Assembly (NCBI RefSeq): GCF_002858925.1
Contig: NZ_PJRS01000038.1
Location: forward strand, 1-64,000
Source of the DNA: Caulobacter zeae
GTDB lineage: Bacteria; Pseudomonadota; Alphaproteobacteria; Caulobacterales; Caulobacteraceae
Length of the DNA stretch: 64,000 nucleotides
Direction: 5' to 3'
Shown here: piece by piece, positions 17,683 to 26,947 of the stretch
How the letters are laid out: the number at the start of each line of letters is the position of its first letter
Position numbering within the stretch: the stretch's first letter is position 1
Position numbers and translations under genes: made by a program
The notes under the pieces: generated by a model
The model's input: only the letters and a program-made list of their open reading frames with translations
Told to the model about the DNA's origin: nothing
Databases searched by the model: none

Positions 17683-17747
17683 CTGCATCCTCAAGCGAAC
17701 TTCGCTCCGACGGATGCGCCTTCTAGCGGCTGCGCCGCGAGATTCGT

Positions 17748-17765
17748 GTGAAATGACTGTTACAG
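17748..17765 (-). promoter_or_regulatory. Possible Pho box upstream of alkaline phosphatase
   Basis: Read on the minus strand: CTGTAAC-AGTC-ATTTCAC, two 7-base units with an 11-base period. Each unit matches five of seven bases of the PhoB unit (CTGTCAT or CTGTCAC). It lies about 65 bp upstream of the chosen start. Weak but well placed. Confidence 0.35.
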
Positions 17766-17971
17766 CGATCCGAGCACCGCCCGCGCCGGACGCCAAGGTC
17801 AACGCCGTCCGGGGCGTCGCCTATACCGCTTTGCTTCGGGACGTTCGGACCGCGACCTTACCCATCACGACGCTTCGGCTTTGCTGACCGGTGTTATCTT
17901 GCACGGTTTTGCATCATAGTAATGTTTAGGTTGAGGGCGATCTCGCGCTCGCAGGCCGGAGGGTTGGGGGC

Positions 17972-19690
17972 TTGAAAGTTTTGTTCCGTATGCGGCGCGC
18001 CCTCGTCGGCGCGGGCGCAGCCATGTGCGTAGGCGCGCCTCTGCTGGCCGCCGCTCCCGCGTTCGCCCAGGTCGCCCTGCCCTCACGCCAGGAGCTCGAC
18101 CCGGCTAACGCCGCCCCCATCGCCGCCGCCCCGCGCGGCGATCTGTTCAAGGGTGTCGAGGCCGGCCCCTGCGCCTTCCGAGACAGCCCCATCAAGGTCA
18201 CGCTGAGGAGCGTGGACTTCCAGGGCGGAACCTCCGGCGCCCTGGCCGTGCCGGACCAGGCCCTGGCCTCGACCTATGCCGAGTTCCTGGACCGTGAAGC
18301 GCCGCTCAGCGCAGTCTGCGACATCCGCGACCGGGTCGCGGCGCTGTATCTGCGGCGCGGCGTGCTGGCCAATGTCGTCATTCCCGAGCAGCGCATCGCC
18401 GACGGCCGCCTGACCCTGAGGGTCATCGAGGCCCGGATCGGCGCGGTGAACTATCACGGCGACGCGGGCCCGGCGCAGAAGCAGGTCGTGCGGTTCCTCA
18501 ACCAGCTGCGCGGCATGGCGCCGTTCGACCTCGACGTCGCCCAGCGCTACCTGCTGCTGGCCTCCGACGTGCCGGGCGTGCGCATCCAGTCCGCGCTGAA
18601 GCCCTCGGCGGCCGGCGACGGCGCCCTGGACCTCGAGATCGCCATCGCCCGCGACGCCGTCGACGGCTCGGTGGTCGCCCAGAACTACGGATCCAAGACC
18701 GTCGGCCGCGACCTGACCCTGGCGCGCCTGGACCTCAACGGCTTCACGCCCCTGGGCGAACGCACCTCGATCCTCGGCTACGGCACGCTGTCCAGCGACG
18801 AGCAGCGGGTGATCCAGGTGGCCGAGCGCTTCTATATCGGCGCCGACGGCCTGACCGCGGACCTGTCGGGCGCCTGGGGCTGGACCAAGCCGGGCGACGT
18901 TCTCAAGCCGCTGGACCTCGAAGGCGACTCCTTCGCCGGCAGCGTGCGCCTGACCTATCCGCTGACCCGCCATCGCAACCGCAACCTCAACATCGGCGTC
19001 GGCCTCGACTGGATCGACCAGAAGGTCGAGTTCGGCGGCGGCCTGGCCATCCTGACCGAGGATCACCTGCGGGTGTTCTTCCTGCGGCTGGACGGCCACT
19101 ACGCTCCCGCCAGCCTGGCGGCCCATTCGGTGGCCATGACCGGCGTGTTCGAAGTGCGCCAGGGCAGCAACGGCCTGGGCGCCAGCCGCTATGGCGACCT
19201 TTCGGCCTCGCGCTTCCTGGGCAAGCCCAAGGCCACCGTGATGCGGACCGAGGGCGAGATCGGCGGCCGCCTGGCCGGGCCGGTGATCGGCAAGCTGAAC
19301 GTCGTCTGGCAGCACACCGACGACCCGCTGCTGTCGTACGAGGAGTACGGGATCGGCAACCTGACGATCGGACGCGGCTACGATCCGTCGTCGGCGTCGG
19401 GCGATCGCGCCCTGTCGGCTTCGCTGGAGTTCAGCACCGTTCCCCTGCCCTTCAACGGCGGTCGAGCGGCTTGGCGCCCCTATGCCTTCTACGACCTGGC
19501 CGAACTGACCAACCTGGGCGTCGGCGCGGGCAAGCTGGACCTGACATCGGCTGGCGTCGGCGTGCGCGCCCAATTGACCTCACGGGTGGCGCTCGACCTG
19601 ACCTGGGCCAAGCCCTTCGACAGCCCGTTCGGCTTCGGCAACGCACCGTCCTCGCGCGTGCTGGTCTCGCTGTCCGCCGCCCTCTTCTAG
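17972..19690 (+). CDS. TpsB outer-membrane transporter (ShlB/FhaC/HecB family)
   Basis: A 572-residue protein with a signal peptide ending APAFAQ, two POTRA-like domains (about residues 70-145 and 150-220; VDFQGG, LYLRRGVLANVVIPEQ, LTLRVIEARIG) and a C-terminal 16-strand barrel ending SLSAALF. The conserved loop-6 tip appears as GRGYDP near residue 468. The start is a TTG supported by GGAGGG eight bases upstream; an ATG six codons later has no comparable ribosome site. It is 27 bp upstream of the giant TpsA gene, its evident export substrate. A rather AT-rich stretch around positions 17880-17930 probably holds the promoter. Confidence 0.92.
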   Translation: MKVLFRMRRALVGAGAAMCVGAPLLAAAPAFAQVALPSRQELDPANAAPIAAAPRGDLFKGVEAGPCAFRDSPIKVTLRSVDFQGGTSGALAVPDQALASTYAEFLDREAPLSAVCDIRDRVAALYLRRGVLANVVIPEQRIADGRLTLRVIEARIGAVNYHGDAGPAQKQVVRFLNQLRGMAPFDLDVAQRYLLLASDVPGVRIQSALKPSAAGDGALDLEIAIARDAVDGSVVAQNYGSKTVGRDLTLARLDLNGFTPLGERTSILGYGTLSSDEQRVIQVAERFYIGADGLTADLSGAWGWTKPGDVLKPLDLEGDSFAGSVRLTYPLTRHRNRNLNIGVGLDWIDQKVEFGGGLAILTEDHLRVFFLRLDGHYAPASLAAHSVAMTGVFEVRQGSNGLGASRYGDLSASRFLGKPKATVMRTEGEIGGRLAGPVIGKLNVVWQHTDDPLLSYEEYGIGNLTIGRGYDPSSASGDRALSASLEFSTVPLPFNGGRAAWRPYAFYDLAELTNLGVGAGKLDLTSAGVGVRAQLTSRVALDLTWAKPFDSPFGFGNAPSSRVLVSLSAALF

Positions 19691-19717
19691 CCTGCTGAAG
19701 TCTCCGGAGCGTTCTCC

Positions 19718-22700
19718 ATGACCCAGTCCCCGATCCTTTCCCGCAACGCCTCGCGCTCGCAGCGCCGGAAGAAACTGCTGGCGGCCTCGGCCCTGTGCGG
19801 CGTCGCCGCCATGCTTGCCGAGCCAGGTCTGGCCGGGACCCTTCCGGGGATCCCAGGGGCCGGCAACATCACCGTCTCCTCCGGCGGCTCGCAACCGCTG
19901 ATAACCTTTCCCGACGCCATCACCCTTCAGATTCAGTTGAACGCGTCCCGGACGGTGATCAACTGGTCCAGCCTGCACGTCAGCAGCGGCGACACGATGG
20001 ACTTCCTGTTCAACGCCGCCAGCGACATCGTGCTGAACAAGACCACCAGCCAGATCGCCATCGACAACGGCGCGGTGATCACCGGCAAGGTCGGCGCGGC
20101 CACCGGCGGCAACATCTGGTTCTATTCGCCGCAGGGCGTGATCGTCTCGCCGGGCGCGACAATGAGCGCCGGCGGGTTCGTATTCGCCGGCGGCACGGGC
20201 CTGATCGACGCTAACTTCGTCAACGCCGCCGATCCGACCGCGGTACTGCGCGCCGCGTCGAACGCCATGATCCGAATGAGCACGGTGAGCTCGGCGACCA
20301 GCGCCTCGATCGACGCGGCCGGCAACGTGCTGCTCAGCGCGACCAGCGGCGCCCTAAGCGCCCAGACGGTGTACGGCGCGACGGCCCTGGTGAGCACGAC
20401 CAGCGGCTCGATCACCGCCTCCGAAATCACCGCCACAAGCGGTGCGGCCACGGTAACGGCCGGCGGCCCAGGCGCGACCGTGACCCAGATCACCGGCGCC
20501 ACCGGCGTCACGGTCTCGTCGAGCGTCAACAGCTCGGTCGGCGCGGCCACCACCACGGCCTCGGGCGACATCCTGATCACCAGCAACGGGTCGGCGTCGC
20601 TGACCCTCGGCAATTCGGCGCGCGATCTTACGCTGAGCGCGCCGCAGGTGTTCATGAGCACCGTTGACGCCGTGCGCAGCGTCTACGTCACCGGCACGAC
20701 CCAGGCCTATGTGACCAACCGGATCTTCGCCGGCGACGACGTCGAGATCACCGCCGACGGCAATGTCACGGCCGGCGGGGCCAACATCAAGACGAGCGGC
20801 ACGGGCGCCGACGACAGCCATATCCTGATCCGCTCGACCAACGGCTCGGCTTCGGGCGGCACGCTGCTGACGCAAGGCACTGGCGCCAAGGCCGGCGACA
20901 TCACGGTCAGCGGCGCCACCTCGGCGACACTGACCACCGGCGTATCCAGCCGCAACCTGACGATGAGCGGCACGAGCATCAGCGTGAACAACGCGACCGC
21001 CGCGCGCGACATCACCCTCACGGCCTCCAACGGCTCGGCCACGATCACCACCTCGGCCACGGCCGGCGACGACGTGGAAGTCGTCGCCACCGGCGGCGAC
21101 CTCCTGGCCAGCGGCGCGACCCTGAAGTCGACCGGCGTGGGCGCCGCCGACGACGGCCATGTCACGGCTCGCTCCACGACCGGCGCGGTCAATGTCGGCT
21201 CGGCCATCACCGAAGGCAGCGGCGTGGCGGCGGGCGACGTCTGGATCTCGGGGAGCACCGGCTCGACACTGGGGTCGGCTTCCTCGACCAGGCACCTGAT
21301 ATGGACCGGCGGCGACAGCCTGGCCCTGACCGGAAACTACAGCGCCGCTGGGCAAGTCACCCTGGTGTCGAGCGGCGGCGCGCTGAGCCAGACGGCCGGC
21401 GTGGTCACCGCCGACTCTCTCTCCGCGTCGGGCGCCACGGGCGTGGACCTGAGCGGCGCGAACCAGATCGACCGGGCGATCAGCGTGCAGGCCACGGCCA
21501 ACGACGTGGTGCTGAACAATGCCAAGGCGCTGGTGATCACCGGCAATGTCGGCGGGCGCGACGTCACCGTCACCACGACGGCCGGAGACCTGACGGCGAA
21601 CTCGGCGACCCAGATCGTCGCGACGCGCAACCTGGCCCTGACCGGCGCGACGGGCGTCTCCGCCAACACCGGGATCGGCGGCCTGTTCTCGGGCGCGACC
21701 AGCCTCACGGTGACCGCCACCACGGGCGAGGCCTCGGTGGCCGCGGCCTCGTCCAACGGAACGATCCTGGTGCAGGCTCTGGATGGCTCGGCGGCCCTGC
21801 GCAAGGCCACGATCATGGGCACGGGCTCCCTGTCGGTCGTCGCCACGGGCGCGGCCACGCTCGGCGCCGACAGCCTGGCGGGGATAGGATCGGGCAACAC
21901 CGTCAGCCGCACGGGCGGCGTCGGCGTCACGGACGTCACCTCCACCGGCGGCGACGCCCGTGTCTTCCTGAACAGCCTGAACACCGGCCTGACCTCGGTC
22001 ACCGCCGACAACGCCGCCGGCACGGCCTCGATCGGCGTCGACGGCGGCTTCGACGTCGGCACGGTCAGCGGCTACAGCGTCTGGCTCGATGCGTCGAACG
22101 GCACGGCCAACGCCAACAACGTCACGGTGAACGGGGGCGACTACACCGCCAAGGCCCGGGACTGGGGCGGCGCGGCGCTGAACCCCGGCGGCACGATCCG
22201 CAATCTGTCGATCACCGACACCGACGGCGGCCTGGTGCTGACCAACGCCCTGGCCGCAACGGGCGACCTGACGCTGGAATCCTTCGACGTACTGACCAGC
22301 GCCTACGACCTGACCGCCGACGGCGACGTCAAGATCACGGCGGCAGGCGACATCGACCTGCTGTCAGCCACGGCCGGCGACGACATCACCGTCAACTCCA
22401 CCGGCGGCCAGGCCATATTGCGCAAGGCCGACCTGACCGGCGCCGGCGCGGGCCGCGACCTCAGCGTCGCGGCCGCCAACAACGCCGTGCTGGGCGATCC
22501 CGACTACACCGCGATCACCGCCAGCAACGTGTTCGCTCGCTCTGGCGGAGGCACCGGCACGGCCGAGGTCAAGTCGGCTGGCGGCTCGGCCATGGTCCAC
22601 CTCGACAGCAGCGCGGCGCTCGACACCGTCAGGGGCGCAGACGTCGACATCACGATCGCCAGCGGTCCGGGAACCTTCGGCACGATCACGGCCACGGCCG

Positions 22701-25700
22701 GCGACGTCTATGCCGAGGTACTGGACGGTGCAATGACCGTTGGAACCGTCACGGCCAACAATGGTGACGTCAGCCTGTACGACGCCGGCGGCGGTCTGAC
22801 GATCACCGGTTCCGTACATGGCGCGGGCCTGGTTCACATCGAGACCGACGGCCCTCTGGACGGCAGCCTGGCCAGCCTGATCTCCAGCGACGGCAACCTG
22901 GAACTCATCGGCGGCGGCGTCAATCTTGGCCACGTCACGGCCGGCGGGACGATCGAGGTGTCGGCCATCGACACCGACGTCACGGTGCAACAGGCCGAGG
23001 CCGGCCAAACCGTCGTGCTGGCTTCGCTCTATGGGAATGCGACCCTGCGCGGCGCCTCCGCGCCGGACGGCGTGGTCGTGCTCGCCGCCAGCACCGCAAC
23101 CTTCGGCGCCGACGACAAGGCGTCGATCACCGCCGCCAACTATGTCGACACCAACGCCGCCAGCGGCGGCCTGGGCGGGCTGCAGGTGATATCCTTCAAT
23201 GGCGACGCCGTGGTGAACATCAACTCGGCCACCAACGGCGTGGCCCTGGTCGGCGCGTCGATCGGCGGCGACGCGACCGTCGTGCAGAAGACCGGCGACC
23301 TGAAGATCGACGAGATCGCCGGCTACAACATCACCGTCGAAGCCATGGATGGTTCCCTGGAGACCGGCTCCACGGTCACCAGCGGCGGCGACTACACGAT
23401 CACCGCCCAGGATTTCCTCGGCGACGCCCTGACCCCCACCCTGTTCAACGGCGCCATCCGCGACGTCACGATCACCGACACGCTAGGCGACCTCGACCTG
23501 GGGGCCGCGGCCATCCACGCCGATCGCAAGCTGACCATAACCGCCCAGGACGGCGCGGTGCTCGGCCTGGCCCAGCTCAGCGCCGGTGCGGGCCTGGGCG
23601 ACGGCGACATCAGCGTGACGGGCCAGGCCATCACCCTCGACACGGTCAGCAGCGACGGCTCGGTATCGCTGGACGGCGGGATCGGCCAGGTGAACCTGGC
23701 CACCAGCGTCACGGTCGGCGGCGACTATGTCCTCACCGGCGGCGGCTTCTCGGCGGCAGCCCTCTCGCCGCTGGGCGCCAAGACCGGCGCCTGGACCATC
23801 GACGACAAGGTCGGCGCCTTCGATTTCACCGGCACGCCCCTCGCCTATGGCGGCGACATCACCGTCACGGCCGTGGGCGGCGTCACCGGCGGCGACATCA
23901 CCAGCGCCAGCGGCGACATTCGCGTCACGGCCGCAAGCGGCCAACTGGGCGCGCTGACCGCCTCCTCCGGCCAGGTCAGGGCCAACGCCAGCGCGGGCGG
24001 CATGACCCTCGCCTCGGCCGAAGCCGCCGATCTGATCGAGGTCACGGCCACGACCGGCGCCGCCAGGCTTGGATCGGCGATCCTGACAGGAACCGGGGCC
24101 AACAGCCTGCTGGTGCGCTCCACGAACGGCGACGTGACCCTCGGCGCATCGACGCCCGGCGCCGTCACCACGGCCAATGTCGTCACCTCGGCGGGCGCAA
24201 GCACCGTCGTCGAAGCCTCGAGCACGACCGGCGACGTCGACGTCAATCTGGACCGCGCCAACACCGCCCTCACGATCCTGTCCGCGCAGGACAATGTCAG
24301 GGTGGCCGTGACCAACGGCGCGCTGACGATCGGCCAGCTGACGGCGGGCGGCGCGTCGATGGTCACGGGCGGCGGCGACACGCGGCTGGTCTCGGCCGAT
24401 GTCAACGGCGACCTCCTGGTCAGCTCGACCGCCGGGGCCTTGCGGTTCGGCGACACCACGCCCGGGCGGGTGATCGAGGTCAGCGGCGCGCTGTCCCTGA
24501 ACGCCGCCGCCGACGTCACCCAGCAAGCCGTGCTGCGAAGCAATTCGCTGGACGTCGTCTCGGGAACCGGCGTCGTGCTACTCGGCGTCAACGAAGTGGC
24601 CCATCTGGACACCATCAGCGTCGCCGCAGGCGGCTTCGCCTTCAACGCCACGAACGCCTTCGACCTGCGCGGCCCCGTCACCGCCGCAGGCCAGACGGTC
24701 GACCTCCGCTCAGTTGGAGCCATCACCCAGACCGCCGCCGGCGTCATCACCGCTCAAAGGTTGACGGGCTCGTCGGTCGGCGGGGCCGATTTCGGCGCGG
24801 CCAACCAGCTGGTCCAGCTCGGCGACTTCAGCAACGCCGGCGGCCTGTTCAGGCTGATCGACAACCGGTCCCTCACCATCGACGGGACCGTCCACAGCAC
24901 CGGCGGCGTATCCCTGGCCTCGCACGGCGGCATGACGTTCTCGGCCAATGGCAAGGTCGTGGCCGACGGCGCGGGCGATGCGGTGATCCTGGCTTCCGAC
25001 GGCGTGTTCGCCAACGGCCGCGGCGCCGACGCGGTGACCGCGACCAACGCCGCCGGACGCTGGCTGATCTACACCCAGGCGTTCGGCACCCCGACGGGTT
25101 CGACGGCCGGCAACAGCTTCAACGGCCTGGCCGGCAAGTCCTTCTACGGCTCGGCCTACGACTTCGGGGCCGAGACCTTCGCCGCGACGCCCAACGCCGG
25201 CAATCGCTTCGTCTACGCCTACCAGCCGATCCTGGCGGTGACCCCCGTCAGCCAGGTCGTGACCTACAACGGGGCGATCCCATCGGTCTCGGCCACGATC
25301 ACCGGCCTGGTGAACGGCGATACCGCCGCCGACGCCTGGTCAGGTACGCCCGCGGTCTCGGGCGCGACCAGCAAGAACGCCGGGACCTATGTCCTGACCG
25401 CGAGCGGCAGCCTGACCTCGGACCTGAACTACGGCTTCAGCTACGGCGTCGGCTCGCTGCGCATAGACCCCAAGACCATCGGCGGCCTTCTGACCGCCGA
25501 CGACAAGACCTATGATCGCAGCACGACCGCCACCGGCGCCATCGCCCTGAGCGGCGTGGTGATCGGCGACGACGTCTCCGCGGGCGGCGCCTACGCTTTC
25601 GCCGACTGGAACGCCGGCGTGGGCAAGACCGTCACGGCCTCGGGCGTCGTTCTGTCGGGCGCCGACGCCGGCAACTACGTGCTGTCGCCGCTGGCCGCCG

Positions 25701-26881
25701 CCCAGGCGGACATCTTCACGAAGGTTCTTAGCGGTGCCCTGGTCGCCGACGACAAGACCTATGACGGCACGACCGTCGCCACCGGTTCGGTCGGCCTGAC
25801 CGGCGTGGTCGCGGGCGACACCGTCTCGGCCGGCGGGACCTACGCCTTCGGCGACCGGAACGCCGCCGACGGCAAGACGGTGACCGCTTCGGGCGTGACC
25901 CTGGCCGGCGCCGACGCCGGCAACTACAGCCTCGCCGGCGTTTCATCCGACGTCGCCGACATCCTGAAGAAGACCCTGACCGGCGCCCTGGTCGCCGACG
26001 ACAAGACCTATGACGGCACGACCGTCGCTACCGGTTCGGTCGGCCTGACCGGCGTGGTCGCGGGCGACACCGTCTCGGCCGGCGGGACCTACGCCTTCGG
26101 CGACCGGAACGCCGCCGACGGCAAGACGGTGACCGCTTCGGGCGTGACCCTGGCCGGCGCCGACGCCGGCAACTACAGCCTCGCCGGCGTTTCATCCGAC
26201 GTCGCCGATATCCTGAAGAAGGCCCTGACCGGGGCTCTCACCGCCAACGACAAGACCTATGACGGCACGACCGTCGCCACGGGTTCCGTCGGCCTGACCG
26301 GCGTGATCGCAGGCGACACCGTCTCGGCCGGCGGGACCTACGCCTTCGGCGACCGGAACGCTGGCCTCGGCAAGATCGTGACGGCGTCAGGCGCGACCCT
26401 GGCCGGCGCCGACGCCGGCAACTACCAGCTCGCCTCGGTCAGCAGCGATCTAGCCGACATCCTGCGTCGGCAAGTGACAGTGTCGGCCGACAACCTGTCC
26501 AAGCCCTTCGGCCAGGGCGACCCAGCCCTCACCTATCGCATCACCTCGGGCTCGCTGGTCGCCGGCGACGCCTTCAGCGGCCTGCTCCTGAGGGGGGGCG
26601 GCGAAACGCCAGGCGACTATGTCGTGTCGCGTGGAAGCCTCAGCCTGTCGTCGAACTACGACCTGACCTTCACGGGCGCGATCTTCACGATCGCGCGGTT
26701 CCCCGGCATCGAGCAGGAGGGCTCCATCGTGCTCAAGCATGTGACCCAGTCCCCCGACTTCACCCTCGAATGGGATCCGGAACTCAACCTCCAGACCGAG
26801 GGGCCCGCCTGCCAGGGCGAAGGCTGCCCGCGTCAGACGACCCCGGTCGACGGCGGCAACATCGTCGCGGCCCTGCCGTAA
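19718..26881 (+). CDS. Giant TpsA adhesin/exoprotein with YDG and MBG repeats
   Basis: A 2387-residue two-partner-secretion passenger. A long signal peptide ends near GLAG (residue 40). The TPS (haemagglutination activity) domain follows to about 165, with NWSSLHVSSGDTMDF and GNIWFYSPQGVIVSPGA as its hallmarks. Residues about 170-1835 are repetitive Gly/Ala/Thr/Asp-rich beta-helix sequence. Near 1840-1920 is an MBG-type domain, then four 83-residue YDG repeats (about 1926-2257), another MBG-like domain and a short tail. The only cysteines I noticed in the mature chain are C2365 and C2370 (ACQGEGCP) close to the C-terminus. GGAG lies nine bases upstream of the ATG. Role: cell-surface or secreted filamentous adhesin exported by the upstream TpsB. 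The ligand is not predictable. Confidence 0.9.
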   Translation: MTQSPILSRNASRSQRRKKLLAASALCGVAAMLAEPGLAGTLPGIPGAGNITVSSGGSQPLITFPDAITLQIQLNASRTVINWSSLHVSSGDTMDFLFNAASDIVLNKTTSQIAIDNGAVITGKVGAATGGNIWFYSPQGVIVSPGATMSAGGFVFAGGTGLIDANFVNAADPTAVLRAASNAMIRMSTVSSATSASIDAAGNVLLSATSGALSAQTVYGATALVSTTSGSITASEITATSGAATVTAGGPGATVTQITGATGVTVSSSVNSSVGAATTTASGDILITSNGSASLTLGNSARDLTLSAPQVFMSTVDAVRSVYVTGTTQAYVTNRIFAGDDVEITADGNVTAGGANIKTSGTGADDSHILIRSTNGSASGGTLLTQGTGAKAGDITVSGATSATLTTGVSSRNLTMSGTSISVNNATAARDITLTASNGSATITTSATAGDDVEVVATGGDLLASGATLKSTGVGAADDGHVTARSTTGAVNVGSAITEGSGVAAGDVWISGSTGSTLGSASSTRHLIWTGGDSLALTGNYSAAGQVTLVSSGGALSQTAGVVTADSLSASGATGVDLSGANQIDRAISVQATANDVVLNNAKALVITGNVGGRDVTVTTTAGDLTANSATQIVATRNLALTGATGVSANTGIGGLFSGATSLTVTATTGEASVAAASSNGTILVQALDGSAALRKATIMGTGSLSVVATGAATLGADSLAGIGSGNTVSRTGGVGVTDVTSTGGDARVFLNSLNTGLTSVTADNAAGTASIGVDGGFDVGTVSGYSVWLDASNGTANANNVTVNGGDYTAKARDWGGAALNPGGTIRNLSITDTDGGLVLTNALAATGDLTLESFDVLTSAYDLTADGDVKITAAGDIDLLSATAGDDITVNSTGGQAILRKADLTGAGAGRDLSVAAANNAVLGDPDYTAITASNVFARSGGGTGTAEVKSAGGSAMVHLDSSAALDTVRGADVDITIASGPGTFGTITATAGDVYAEVLDGAMTVGTVTANNGDVSLYDAGGGLTITGSVHGAGLVHIETDGPLDGSLASLISSDGNLELIGGGVNLGHVTAGGTIEVSAIDTDVTVQQAEAGQTVVLASLYGNATLRGASAPDGVVVLAASTATFGADDKASITAANYVDTNAASGGLGGLQVISFNGDAVVNINSATNGVALVGASIGGDATVVQKTGDLKIDEIAGYNITVEAMDGSLETGSTVTSGGDYTITAQDFLGDALTPTLFNGAIRDVTITDTLGDLDLGAAAIHADRKLTITAQDGAVLGLAQLSAGAGLGDGDISVTGQAITLDTVSSDGSVSLDGGIGQVNLATSVTVGGDYVLTGGGFSAAALSPLGAKTGAWTIDDKVGAFDFTGTPLAYGGDITVTAVGGVTGGDITSASGDIRVTAASGQLGALTASSGQVRANASAGGMTLASAEAADLIEVTATTGAARLGSAILTGTGANSLLVRSTNGDVTLGASTPGAVTTANVVTSAGASTVVEASSTTGDVDVNLDRANTALTILSAQDNVRVAVTNGALTIGQLTAGGASMVTGGGDTRLVSADVNGDLLVSSTAGALRFGDTTPGRVIEVSGALSLNAAADVTQQAVLRSNSLDVVSGTGVVLLGVNEVAHLDTISVAAGGFAFNATNAFDLRGPVTAAGQTVDLRSVGAITQTAAGVITAQRLTGSSVGGADFGAANQLVQLGDFSNAGGLFRLIDNRSLTIDGTVHSTGGVSLASHGGMTFSANGKVVADGAGDAVILASDGVFANGRGADAVTATNAAGRWLIYTQAFGTPTGSTAGNSFNGLAGKSFYGSAYDFGAETFAATPNAGNRFVYAYQPILAVTPVSQVVTYNGAIPSVSATITGLVNGDTAADAWSGTPAVSGATSKNAGTYVLTASGSLTSDLNYGFSYGVGSLRIDPKTIGGLLTADDKTYDRSTTATGAIALSGVVIGDDVSAGGAYAFADWNAGVGKTVTASGVVLSGADAGNYVLSPLAAAQADIFTKVLSGALVADDKTYDGTTVATGSVGLTGVVAGDTVSAGGTYAFGDRNAADGKTVTASGVTLAGADAGNYSLAGVSSDVADILKKTLTGALVADDKTYDGTTVATGSVGLTGVVAGDTVSAGGTYAFGDRNAADGKTVTASGVTLAGADAGNYSLAGVSSDVADILKKALTGALTANDKTYDGTTVATGSVGLTGVIAGDTVSAGGTYAFGDRNAGLGKIVTASGATLAGADAGNYQLASVSSDLADILRRQVTVSADNLSKPFGQGDPALTYRITSGSLVAGDAFSGLLLRGGGETPGDYVVSRGSLSLSSNYDLTFTGAIFTIARFPGIEQEGSIVLKHVTQSPDFTLEWDPELNLQTEGPACQGEGCPRQTTPVDGGNIVAALP
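25493..26488 (+). repeat. Four tandem 249-bp in-frame YDG repeats
   Basis: Units begin at 25493, 25742, 25991 and 26240, each coding 83 residues with DDKTYD near the start and GADAGNY near the end. Units 2 and 3 differ at only a handful of bases by eye; unit 1 is the most divergent and unit 4 intermediate. The pattern suggests recent duplication of the middle unit. Confidence 0.9.
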
Positions 26882-26889
26882 GAACGCGA

Positions 26890-26922
26890 CAAGGCGGGCG
26901 CCGCAGTACGGCGCCCGCCTTG
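26890..26922. terminator. Strong hairpin between tpsA and converging phosphatase gene
   Basis: A perfect 14-bp stem (CAAGGCGGGCGCCG and its complement) around the loop CAGTA, eight bases after the tpsA stop and 25 before the converging gene's stop. There is little T-run, but it is very stable and centrally placed, so probably acts in both directions. Confidence 0.75.
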
Positions 26923-26947
26923 CCTCGAACCATCCAGCCGCTGCGAC

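Noticed and set aside
25493..26488. Regular repeats resembling an array
   Set aside because: The 249-bp units are in frame within one coding sequence and code YDG domains; there are no short repeats with unique spacers, so not a CRISPR array.
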